Below are positions 48,764 through 58,957 of a stretch of DNA of 64,000 nt, piece by piece. Numbering within the stretch: the stretch's first letter is position 1; each line of letters opens with the position of its first letter. The position numbers and the translations under genes were made by a program. The DNA comes from Ophryocystis elektroscirrha (lineage: Eukaryota; Apicomplexa; Conoidasida; Neogregarinorida; Ophryocystidae): positions 62,001-126,000 of the forward strand of contig JAQIFP010000008.1 of assembly GCA_030141585.1 (NCBI GenBank), in the 5' to 3' direction. The notes beneath the pieces were generated by a model. That model was not told where the DNA came from, ran no database searches, and worked only from the letters and a program-made list of their open reading frames with translations.

Positions 48764-49891
48764 TTATGTAGTAGAGACACGTAATGCCATTATTATCAAG
48801 CTTCTTACCGCCGCTGTTCGAGCTTTTCGTTTTCCAGAAGCCATTGCAGCCAAAGAGAAAAAGTTTCTTACTAATGTAGCTAATGGGGGGAAGCTTTCTT
48901 CATTCAAAATAACTTCCGCATCTTTTAGAACATAATAGCCATCTTTTCCATTCTAAAACATGCATTATTTAGTATATAGCGCCTACCACCAGATAAGATT
49001 TGGTTACAGCAGTTATAGTTTCATCATCTTTTATACTGCTGTATAAGCCATCTTTATCATTATATAGCTCGACATTAGTAACACGTTTGAAAGGAGGATA
49101 ACTGGCATCAAAAGTGAATCGGAATCCCGATATCTAAATTAAATTAAACGAATTATATAACCACATATACATCTAAATACTCAACAAAGTATGGATAATC
49201 TGTTTAAAACTTATTAAGCTATTAAAATAGTAAATAGAATGTACTTGTAAGAATCTTCCTTCAGTACTAGGATAAGTGGCGACGGAGATTTCCAGTACCA
49301 TATATAACATTTCTTTAGATAATTTGATAACTTCCAGTGTGTCTGGCATAGGAAGCATAGTTACCTGATATATGCACCATTGAACATTATTTTATAACTA
49401 TTATTATATTATATTTATATTAAATTTTTTTCTATTTAATTTTACCAAGTCACGAACAAGTATTTGACCAGGAGGAATAATTTGATCTGACCGAATTGTT
49501 CCAGAATTAAAAAAAGCTATATCGCTTTTAGCATTCTGTCGCATAATATCTGCTATCCAGTTTCCACAATTTGTTTCTTGTGTTCGAATTACGGCAAACC
49601 TAGTTTCTAGTGGTACACACGTTCTTCCAATGACAGTCTCCATGTCTCTCTTTAGATGCAACACGTATTTATTTACGATACGATCTATATGTTTGTTTCG
49701 AGGAAAAGCATCTTCAGTAACTTGGATATGTTCCCATTCCACTACGGAACCATTACAAAATCTGCCATTGTAAAAGCCCCATATGAGAAATAATGAATAA
49801 TAAGGAATCAATATAAATTAATGTAAATTTATATCATAAATTTTATTATAATACTATTATACTATTTCTGTGATAATTACTTTCTCTATAC

Positions 49892-49936
<45 letters not shown>

Positions 49937-51863
49937 AGAAGACATGCAAATATAATAAGAAAAGAAAAATAGACTCTATTTACCTTGGCATAAATTCTGC
50001 TCCTCTTTCCCTGTTATCTACCACTAAATTGTTATCGGGAGCAAAATAATCTTTATTGATAGGTTGGAACAAACTGCTACTGTTACAATTGGGGCTTATT
50101 TTGATTAATGAGAATTCTTTAAAATCAGTACCACTTTTAGCGACAATTGTATTTCCTTGAAAATATACATATAAATATAATATATATATATATTAATACA
50201 TATATATATATATATATTAATACTACAAAAATAACTAGACGTTAGTTTATTAACAATAATAATATATACTGTAAATAAAAAAAACAACTATATTTCACCT
50301 ATTCGTTTGACGCCAAAATAGTGATGATCATGTCCCCCCAAAATAATATCTAAATCTTTGGCTTGTCTTGCAAGTCTTTCGTCATTGACGGCTCTCATGT
50401 GAGTAAGAGCAATAATAAGCTCACACTCTTTATTCCTCAAAAGTGTAGATAATCTGCATATACATACAGACATTCATATCATTACTCGTTTGCGGTTTCA
50501 ACAAAGTCTTTGTACAATATATCGTTGACATCGATTAAAGGTAGAGTTTTGAACCATTCCTAAGTGCACCATGTAAACTTAAATAAAAATTTACATATTC
50601 TACTAGCCCAATAACTCCCACACGGTGCCCTTGCCATTCAAATAAATGATATCTAGCTGTTCCGCCCAGTAAAGAACTTGAAGTGTTCGGATCAAATACA
50701 TTAGAAAGCAACCAAGGAAAATGTGTAGATCCTACAACATTTATTACAAAAATATTAAACAAGTTAAGTAAATTTACATGTTTATTAATATATTTTTTTA
50801 ATACATATATTTGTACATATATATATATATAGATGAATTAATATAAAGGTAAATATTTTGATTAAGTAATCTCAAATAACTGTAAATTTCAAATTAAATA
50901 ATAAAAAATAAATATATATAAATATACTACACATATATTCAGGATAAAATGTGTCATTTAACTTCATTAAGCATGTATCATATATGAAGTCCATCTATAA
51001 GGTATATATATATTTTTTTTTTTATTAGTAATATAATAATGGTAAATAATTCTTAATATAGTTTGTTTTCTAATAAATACAAATAGTTAAGGATATATGG
51101 AATATGTTTAATATATAAAGCTTATGGTCTCTGTCTGACCTGCTAAATACTCTAAATGATCTAATCCAAAGTCTAAGTCATGGTTTCCTACACAAGCTGT
51201 TTGAATTTTAAGAATATTCAAAAATGGCACCTAATAATTTCTATATAAAGTAATGTTTACCATGTGTCTCCCCTTAGTAAAATTGGATATTATAGACGGG
51301 TTGAAGGCATCTCCCGAAAAGAATATTAAAGGATTGTCATTCGAGAATTGACGTATCGCAGATACGAATCTAGATACTCCCCCACATTCATTGGGAGGTG
51401 TTTCGATATTATATACATCTGCATAAAAACTTATTAGCATTTGAGGCAGTAAGGTATTTATTTAAGAGTGTACTAGTAAAAATAAGTAATGTCTATAGTG
51501 CACAAATACGTCATTATTAAGCAAAGTATATATACGGGAATGCTTGTATTTATAATAATTTGGATGCTATATATATATTCGCTGTTTTTATCTTCATACC
51601 AATTATAAAGATAGAATGTTGAACAATTATTATGGACTGTAAAAGAACATACCGTTAAAATGAATAATTGTAATAGTGTCTTTTTTATCATAAGGACGAT
51701 CATAGTCGTAATAGGTTTCCCCTGTAAATCCAAAAGACCAAAAATGATTAAATGACGATTGGTTTATGTTTGTAAACGCCTTAGTGCCGTATTTCTTAAA
51801 CTTCTTTATAAAATTTGAAGCGTCAAATGCATGTTTATCTTCACTAGTTTCACTATCACTCAT
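48764..51863 (-). CDS. 5'-nucleotidase family metallophosphatase (UshA/CD73-like)
   Basis: Eleven exons with agreeing phases give 589 residues: 51863-51653, 51418-51261, 51230-51140, 50731-50595, 50559-50486, 50453-50299, 50155-49984, 49761-49446, 49364-49245, 49133-48987 and 48952-48764. The metal-centre motifs are complete: FNDVYNIE, SGDAFNPS, GNHDLDFG, ALTHMR and GGHDHH. The C-terminal substrate domain has NCGNWIADIMR, FFNSGTIRSD, and ISGFRFTFD. The family hydrolyses nucleoside monophosphates or related phosphoesters. Unlike most members there is no signal peptide: it starts MSDSETSEDKH with an ~60-residue hydrophilic extension, suggesting a cytosolic enzyme. Introns include 30, 35, 32 and 34 nt. 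Confidence 0.93.
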
Positions 51864-52036
51864 TCTCAGCTCTTAATTACATGCAGGTATACAGAATACA
51901 CAAACTTGTACATGATTTTTTTTTAAGAAAAATTATCTATTTTTTGTACAAGGCTTTACATGTAAAGATATCATGGTCTATTAGAATTATATTTTTTTTT
52001 TTTTTTATAAAAAAAAAAAGGAATTATTTAGAATAT

Positions 52037-52324
52037 TTATTCCCGTTTAAAATCATAAACATGAATTTTTCCACGAGTAGATCCACAGAATAAATAGCGT
52101 CCATTAGCTGACCAAGCCAGAGAATTTATGGATGGAATGCCAGTAGCACGTGTTGGTCTTTTAATATCTATAATATCATTCTCTTCTCCATAGACATCTG
52201 ATTGCTTTCCTGGGTTTAATGTACATATTATGTTTTTCTCATCTTCAAGGTTCCATATCTACATAGAATTGTATTGATTATTATTCTACGCATTAGCACA
52301 ATAATCTGTGGACAGTTTTAACTT

Positions 52325-52355
<31 letters not shown>

Positions 52356-53750
52356 CTTTAAATATATATCTGTGTATACATATATATACATGTAGATATA
52401 TATGTATGTATATATGTATATATATATGTATATATATATGTATATATATATATATGTATGTATATATGTATATATATATGCAATAAATATACAATTTAGA
52501 AAACAAACATGATAGTATACTATTATAGGCATACCTTTACACCGTTATCTGTAGCCATGCAAAGCCAGTAGTGAGATGGAGAAAATACTAAAGAATGAAT
52601 GGCGGAGTTACACGATAATGAAAATAATTTTTTTCCTTCATTGATATCCCACAGTACAGCGGTACCATCTTTACCACCAGAAGCGCATAGAGAGCCATCA
52701 GGTGCAATAGATACGGTGTACAATGGTCCAGTGTGCTCAGCCAAATTGTGAGTTAAAGAAGGGTAACCGTCTAATTTCCATACTTTAACTAATTTGTCCC
52801 ATCCACAAGAAACAATTAAAGTTTTAGAAGAACTAGGGGAGAAGCGAACGGACGAAACCCAATCGGAGTGGGGACTCTTATCAAATACGTATTTGCATTC
52901 GGCTTTCGTGTTCCATATAAATATATTTTTATCTCGTGAACCTGATACGATTTGGCGATTATCTGGAGACAAAGCCACAGAGTTTACATCCGACTCATGT
53001 CCAATAAATGTTCTTAAGGATTTACTGTGTTCAATATCCCATAAACGTAAAGTTTTGTCCCAAGAAGAAGTAATAGCGAATTTTCCATTTGATGAAAGTG
53101 CTAAATCACTTATAGGTTGGGAATGACTGCAAAAATTCACTTAAAATTCATTTTAATCTAAATTTATTGAAATACAGCCATACAAAATTATTAGGACACC
53201 GTAATAATAAAATTATATTAAATATAATAGTAAATTCGATATACGCTTTAATGCAATCAATCAAACCAATATCGGTATTGCTTTTTTGCACAAATTGATT
53301 AAAATTAACATTTTTAATAATTAAAGTATACATAAAAATTAAATTATATTCATGAATATTTAATTAATTATAAAAAATGTAATATTTGTATAATTTACCC
53401 TGATAAAGATGTGAGTGCGTAACCTGCTTGGCCATCTACTTCACTTCTTTCTTCACTGTAATTTAAGCGCCATACGAAAACTTTTTTATCTAAAAAATAA
53501 AAATAATAATTTTGTATAGATAATTGCCAAAAAAAAATCAAATATATTTTAATTATACAATTAAACTTATTAATGTGTAAATAAATTAATTATAATATTA
53601 ATAAAAGCATATTTTACCTCTTGAGCACGATACAACAGTATTGGCGGCTTCCTCAGAATCATTTATCGAGGGAGTACGAATACAAGTAACCCAGTCACTA
53701 TGACCTTCAAGACACCCAAGATATTGAGGTTTTTCTGTCATTTGATCCAT
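52037..53750 (-). CDS. RACK1: RACK1, WD40 ribosome-bound scaffold
   Basis: Four exons, 53750-53618, 53489-53399, 53126-52535 and 52258-52037, give 345 residues. Seven WD repeats are readable, with RACK1 signatures: [93 protein letters not shown] and [20 protein letters not shown]1 sits on the 40S head and couples signalling to translation. It is about 25 residues longer than animal RACK1, mainly in the loop before the last repeat. The start is the first ATG. An intron of about 270 nt with TA runs precedes the last exon. Confidence 0.97.
52325..52490. repeat. Imperfect (TA)n / TATG repeat block
   Basis: About 165 bp of TA dinucleotides interrupted by regular G and C (tatatatgtata units), in the last intron of RACK1. 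It opens long meaningless Tyr/Ile frames on the minus strand. Confidence 0.85.
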
Positions 53751-54109
53751 TTTTCTTCCTCTCTGGCAACAATCCTATTTCTGTATTGTTTTCGTCCCAG
53801 TAAGTCCCATCTGATAAAAGTTCAAATATCTTCCTCGAATAATTGCTATATATATTGATAAACACACAAAGCTTGTTCAAAAATATTTAATTTTACTGAA
53901 TCAATTAATTAAGTAAGATAACAGTTACTATATAACATTATATAAGTAATTCAGATGTGTATATTTAAATAAAAAACATCGAGCTTAATAGGGGTTTTTT
54001 GTTTTTTCTAAATTACTTATTTTCTACTTTCTTTAATAAAAATTAATTATATATTTATTCTAATTTAAAAAAAAAAAGGATTTCTAGGAAGTGTTTTTGT
54101 TATAAATAT
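53751..54109. other. Intergenic region
   Basis: Between the RACK1 start and the stop of ribose-5-phosphate isomerase, both on the minus strand. It holds the RACK1 promoter and a T-rich probable 3' UTR. No further feature is seen. Confidence 0.5.
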
Positions 54110-54856
54110 TTATATAATGCTTTCTTTCTTATTATTGTTTTTATCATATTTTGGTGAATATATGACATCAATTTCGTTTGCGGAATTTGCTACTAGGCAA
54201 ATATCAGCCATGCCAATAAAAATGCCATGTTCTATAACACCTATGACATCTAGTATAGCAGCAGAAAGAGCGTTGATTTTCTTGATAGGATTGGACAGCT
54301 CAATATCAGCTATATAATTATTATTATCTGTTATATATGGACTGTTATTATTTCTTCTTAAAACGACATTACAACTGCTATCAAGGTTACGCAAAGACCG
54401 TTGAATCTTTCGAATAGTAGTGTTATACGCATACGGTATAATTTCTACAGGAATAGGACCCATGAAGCCATCAAAATGTAACTTTGAATTATCAACTATT
54501 ACAACAAATAATTTCGCTAGCTGCTCGACGTATTTTTCTCTAAATAATGCTCCACCTCGTCCTTTTATTAGATTCAGGTTCGAATCCACTTCATCTGCAC
54601 CATCTATAGCCACATCAATTTTGAACACTTTATCGATATCTACAACTGGTATTGAATTGCTCTCTGCTAACTTTTGGGTAGTAATAGATGTACATACGCA
54701 TTTGATATTAGTCAATTTATTTGTCCTTAATAATTCACCTAATTTAAGAACTACATAGTTAGCTGTGGAACCGGTTCCTAATCCAACAATCATGTTAGAT
54801 TTTATGTAGTCTACGGTTGCTTTTTCCGCAACAGCTTTCTTTAAAAGATCTGTCAT
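54110..54856 (-). CDS. RPIA: Ribose-5-phosphate isomerase A
   Basis: Single exon of 248 residues. The RpiA active-site motifs are intact: GLGTGSTANYV (substrate phosphate loop), AIDGADEVD, and LIKGRGGALFREK, which carries the catalytic acid/base region. The enzyme interconverts ribose-5-phosphate and ribulose-5-phosphate in the non-oxidative pentose phosphate pathway, supplying nucleotide synthesis. A short Asn-rich insert (RRNNNSPYITDNNN) and an Asn/Lys-rich tail are typical of AT-rich genomes. No targeting peptide is visible, so it is probably cytosolic. The start is divergent from VPS29 across 218 bp. Confidence 0.96.
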   Translation of the reverse strand: MTDLLKKAVAEKATVDYIKSNMIVGLGTGSTANYVVLKLGELLRTNKLTNIKCVCTSITTQKLAESNSIPVVDIDKVFKIDVAIDGADEVDSNLNLIKGRGGALFREKYVEQLAKLFVVIVDNSKLHFDGFMGPIPVEIIPYAYNTTIRKIQRSLRNLDSSCNVVLRRNNNSPYITDNNNYIADIELSNPIKKINALSAAILDVIGVIEHGIFIGMADICLVANSANEIDVIYSPKYDKNNNKKESII

Positions 54857-55074
54857 AATTTATTGATATTTTTGAACGGGCAACTAATTAAAAAGTATTC
54901 TCCTGTAACGGAATAATATATATAATTAAATTACATAAATAATTGATTCTAATAATAATTGTTGCAAAAACCGTTGATTCTTATTTATAACTGATTTTTT
55001 GCTGTTCTAATACAAACAATTAAATATTTAGCATATGGAGATTACACATATATTTTAGACACGAGCCTTTTATA

Positions 55075-55861
55075 ATGAATGAACAATTTGGGTGCTTGAT
55101 TTTAATATTAGGCGATTTTTTTATACCGGAGAAACGAGCATCAATTCCTAACAAATTTCAGGAATTACTTAACACAGACAAGATAGACTATATACTTTGC
55201 GTTGGTATGTTATACGCTTATAATATAAATAGATTGTCTAACATGCAAATACATGTAATAAACTCTCAAATATAGTCTTTCTTATATATACTAGAAGTTT
55301 TTTTTACATAATTTACATTAATTAATAAATTTATATACTCACGCCTACATACATAAATAGGCATAATTTAATTAAAACTTATACTATTTCTGTACAATTA
55401 GCGGTTGTATACGTAGATAAATAGGTAATATTGGTGACCAAGAAAGTTATCGCTTACTTCAAAAAATATCCAAAAATATATATGCAGTACAAGGCGAGTT
55501 AGATTTAATTAGTGCACATGAAGAATGCCGCTCTCTTCCCAATCACAATGTTGTGGATATTTGCAACAAAAAGATTGGATTAGTAAACGGATTTGATAAT
55601 GTTGATGATAATTTTGACAGATGGTTTAGAAAGTTGAATTGTCATTATTTGGCTACTGGAACATCTAAGGGGCTATTTGTTGAAAATAAAGATCAATATA
55701 TACATTTATCACCGGGTTCGATTACGGGAGCCGATAACATCCATCCACCCAGTTTTATGCTTATGAGCATAAACGAAAGTGCCGTTACTCTTTACTCCTA
55801 CCAACTAGTCAATTCCGATGTTCAGGTTGCTGTTACGAATTTATCTGACTTTGAACAATAG
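55075..55861 (+). CDS. VPS29: VPS29 retromer subunit (divergent metal site)
   Basis: Two exons, 55075-55204 and 55425-55861, give 188 residues, the normal size. Family features: LILGDFFIP, IPNKFQELLN, IDYILCVGN, VQGELD, INPG-like HLSPGSITGA, and PSFMLMSI followed by VTLYSYQL. VPS29 is a metallophosphoesterase-fold scaffold that binds VPS35 in the retromer, recycling receptors from endosomes. Compared with the usual GDxHIP / GDFD / HGH / SGHTH set, this copy has GDFFIP, GELD, NGF and TGTSK, so most His ligands are lost. The scaffold surfaces seem preserved. Confidence 0.93.
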
Positions 55862-56121
55862 TTTCTTAAATACATATATGTGTGCATGTAAATTCATTCA
55901 AAAAGTAATAATATGTTCAAAGCATATTTATTATTTAAGAAAATAATAATAAATGATGGAAAATACAGCCTATTTACTAATAATTTTTCTTTAATATTAA
56001 TTGAATTAAATTACATTTATATATTTATTATTATAACGAATCCTAATATATATAAAAAAAAGTATAAAAGTGGTATAATAAAGATTTGTGATTTAATCAT
56101 AAATATCAATGGGATTGACTG

Positions 56122-56482
56122 ATGAATTTTTCTACATGTAATCCCGAAACTTATCATTTTAGAGTTGCTGGATTATCACAGACGGGCAAGACAGCATTTG
56201 TGCGTTATCTCCAGCATGGCCAATTTGTACGTACTCAACCAACAGATCGTACGGCTTTTTTTTTTTTTACTTTTAACAGAAATAGAACTTACCAGAGTAT
56301 TTCTTAACAATTTTAGGTGTTTTTTTTGGGATTTTCGTAAATATGGATCGCAAGAAAAGGTTATTGTTTAATATAATTATAATTTACAAATCTTTACCCT
56401 ACCTTTAATCTGTTATCATAGTATGTTTAAAGGTTTGTTCATAAAACATTTTACATATATAAATATACATATATAAATATAC

Positions 56483-56531
<49 letters not shown>

Positions 56532-57293
56532 TACATATATAAACATACATATATAAATATATATATATATATATTTGCACAGATTATTTTTGATATATAC
56601 ATATAAATTATACTAGAAATAATTGTTCATATAATCTAGTTTATTAAAAATATATTGTATATATATAAATCAAAATATTTAACGGTAAATTTATGTAATT
56701 TTTGTACAATATGTTAACAATATTTTGCTTTTTATTGGTATAGGAACTAGCAATAACGACGGCTGCAAATATTCAAAATGAACTTGTCCCTAATTCGTTG
56801 AACGTCAAGTCGCACAATATGGACGCAATTATTTACGTGTTGGATGCCTCAAACCCAGGTCGCTTGCCTTTAGGTATCTTTGAGTGTTTTATGTAATTTC
56901 TATAGCCCGAACTGACTTTGAGAAATTGTTGAAAACATACCATTACGTTCCAGTTGTATTAGTACTAGCTACGAGATCTGATGAAGACAATATTGTATCA
57001 AAGTCCTACATACGCGACTTGATTATAGAAACTGCTTACGATAAGGATTTGTAAGTAGATCAATTACGCTAGATTTGTACTTGACAAATTAATAATGTAC
57101 ACATAATATAACATTTCAACTTATACTGCACAATAAAATGAGCTTTTTCAGTTGTGTATGTCTTATTTCCGTCGTCAACGGAGAAGGTATATCAGGAGCT
57201 CTTGATTGGTTACTAAGTAGAGTATGGAGAAACCGTGGATATTTCAACAAATTATACAAACCGTTATCTAATTACTTTTTTCCTTGTTGTTAA
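56122..57293 (+). CDS. Divergent Arf-like small GTPase with Cys-Cys end
   Basis: Five exons, 56122-56248, 56280-56359, 56744-56873, 56906-57050 and 57152-57293, give 207 residues. The P-loop GLSQTGKT is intact. The rest of the Arf/Arl layout is recognisable: QPT switch I, FRCFFWDFRKYG in place of WDxGG, MDAIIYVLDAS, VPVVLVLATRSDE in place of NKxD, and GEGISGALDWL near the end. It ends in FFPCC, a Rab-like prenylation signal unusual for an Arl. An alternative start at 56109 (MGLTDEFFYI, Gly2 myristoylation) spliced through a 25-nt intron (56138-56162) joins the same frame. The partner and location are unknown. Introns 1 and 3 are 31 and 32 nt. Confidence 0.82.
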
Positions 57294-57621
57294 CGATATT
57301 TTATCTTAATAAAAATATCAAATTAATTTATCGCTAAAAAAACAACTAATTACTTTTTTTTACAAAATGTTTTGTATGCACGGGGGGATTTATCAATATA
57401 TTTAATAATAGACACTTTTGATCTATATTTTTGTTGTCATTAACTATTTGTGAATCTGCTTTATTTATTAAACATATTCCTACGTATTTTGATATGTTTA
57501 TTAAATGAAAGTATCCACATTGTTAATGAAATACGAAATAAACGTTTTTTTTTGCAATAATATAAATTATTCCTGTTTGTGTGTCCCATTACCTATTATT
57601 GTCTTTTGATCTGCTGCTAAA
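57294..57621. other. Intergenic region
   Basis: Between the Arf-like gene and L23A, both on the plus strand. T-rich downstream of the GTPase stop, then a short L23A promoter. No coding signal is seen. Confidence 0.5.
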
Positions 57622-58588
57622 ATGTCTGAAAATAAGCCCAAAACCAAAGGTTTGTGTAGTAATATTGCAAGATGAATGACAATTTTATACATTTTCTATA
57701 GATAATTTTTTTGTAAATTTATGTTTGACGTATTTGATATTAAAAATAAAGATAACTCGCTATTAAATTCTTTAAAAAATTTATAGCATAATCTAGACTT
57801 GTTTGATTTGAAACTACTAGTAAATTACTCAAAGCAGTTTATAATATATATATATATATATATACGTTTGTGTTTTCTCAAATAGAGATTAAATTATTGT
57901 AAACAGTTAAATATACAAAGTTTATGGTATTATATTAACGTATGTTATATATATATATATGACATACGTTAGTAGATTATATATATAACGTATATGTATA
58001 TATAATAATGAAATATTTATATATATGAGTATATATAACATAACTATAATTATATATATATATATATATATAATCAACCCTTTAAATTTACTATTTTTAT
58101 ATGGAAATTTTTTTTTTTTTTTTCTCTACATCGTTGATAATTATGTACGTTAATTAGGTGCAAGCACCAAAATCGCTCAAGCAAAAAAGACAGCAGATAA
58201 GTTAAAGAAGCACCCTAAGCTGGTGGTGAAGAAAATAAGAACATCTTTGAGATTTCGACGATCTAAAACTTTAACAGTACCTCGAAATCCAAAATGCCCT
58301 ACTCGAGCTTTACCTAGAACTCGAAAAATGACAGATTACCGTATAATTCGTTCTCCTTTCACAACAGAAGCAGCAATGAAAAAAATAGAGGAGCTCAATA
58401 CTTTAGTCTTTTTGTGCGATCCTCGCGCCAATAAGTTTCAAATAAAAAAAGCTGTCAAAAACTTGTACGACGTGAATGCTAAATCCATCAAAACTCTTAT
58501 TCGCCCTGATGGAGTAAAAAAAGCTTTTATACGTTTAGGAAAAGACTCTGACGCCATTGACGTCGCAAATAAAATTGGACTTATATAA
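57622..58588 (+). CDS. RPL23A: 60S ribosomal protein L23A (uL23)
   Basis: Two exons, 57622-57649 and 58158-58588, give 152 residues. The uL23 core is clear: [60 protein letters not shown] and [17 protein letters not shown], ending KKAFIRL. It lies at the tunnel exit and helps dock the signal recognition particle. Exon 1 encodes only MSENKPKTK plus one base. The intron is 508 nt and filled with TA repeats. The stop codon overlaps that of the convergent gene on the other strand. Confidence 0.97.
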
Positions 58589-58908
58589 ACTGGCTTTTTA
58601 GTCGATTTTTTACATTGCTTCCTTTCTCTGCAACTGAACTGACGTTATATATTTCACATATTTTGTCAATCATTTCCTGCAAATACAAAGTGAATACATA
58701 ATGCTGTCAATTACTTAGATTTATTTAAACTTTTAATATAAATTTACATAAATAACTTTAATAATTTATGTCTTTTAACTAACCTATATCTAAGAAACAT
58801 TTGTGTAATTATTTATTAGTATATATATACTAATAAATTTATAAATATATATATATTTATATACTAATGAATTATATATATATACTAATAAATTATATAT
58901 ATATATAC

Positions 58909-58957
<49 letters not shown>

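Noticed and set aside
52293..52532. Tyr/Ile-rich minus-strand frames
   Set aside because: Pure translation of a TA/TATG repeat inside a RACK1 intron.
53148..53333. 61-codon minus-strand frame in the RACK1 gene
   Set aside because: Falls inside the intron between RACK1 exons 2 and 3.
54575..54600. GGTTCGAATCC-like motif resembling a tRNA T-arm
   Set aside because: It lies within the ribose-5-phosphate isomerase coding sequence, and no cloverleaf can be drawn around it.
55913..56122. 69-codon plus-strand frame between VPS29 and the Arf-like gene
   Set aside because: Low-complexity Ile/Asn/Tyr sequence in an AT-rich spacer; no homology.
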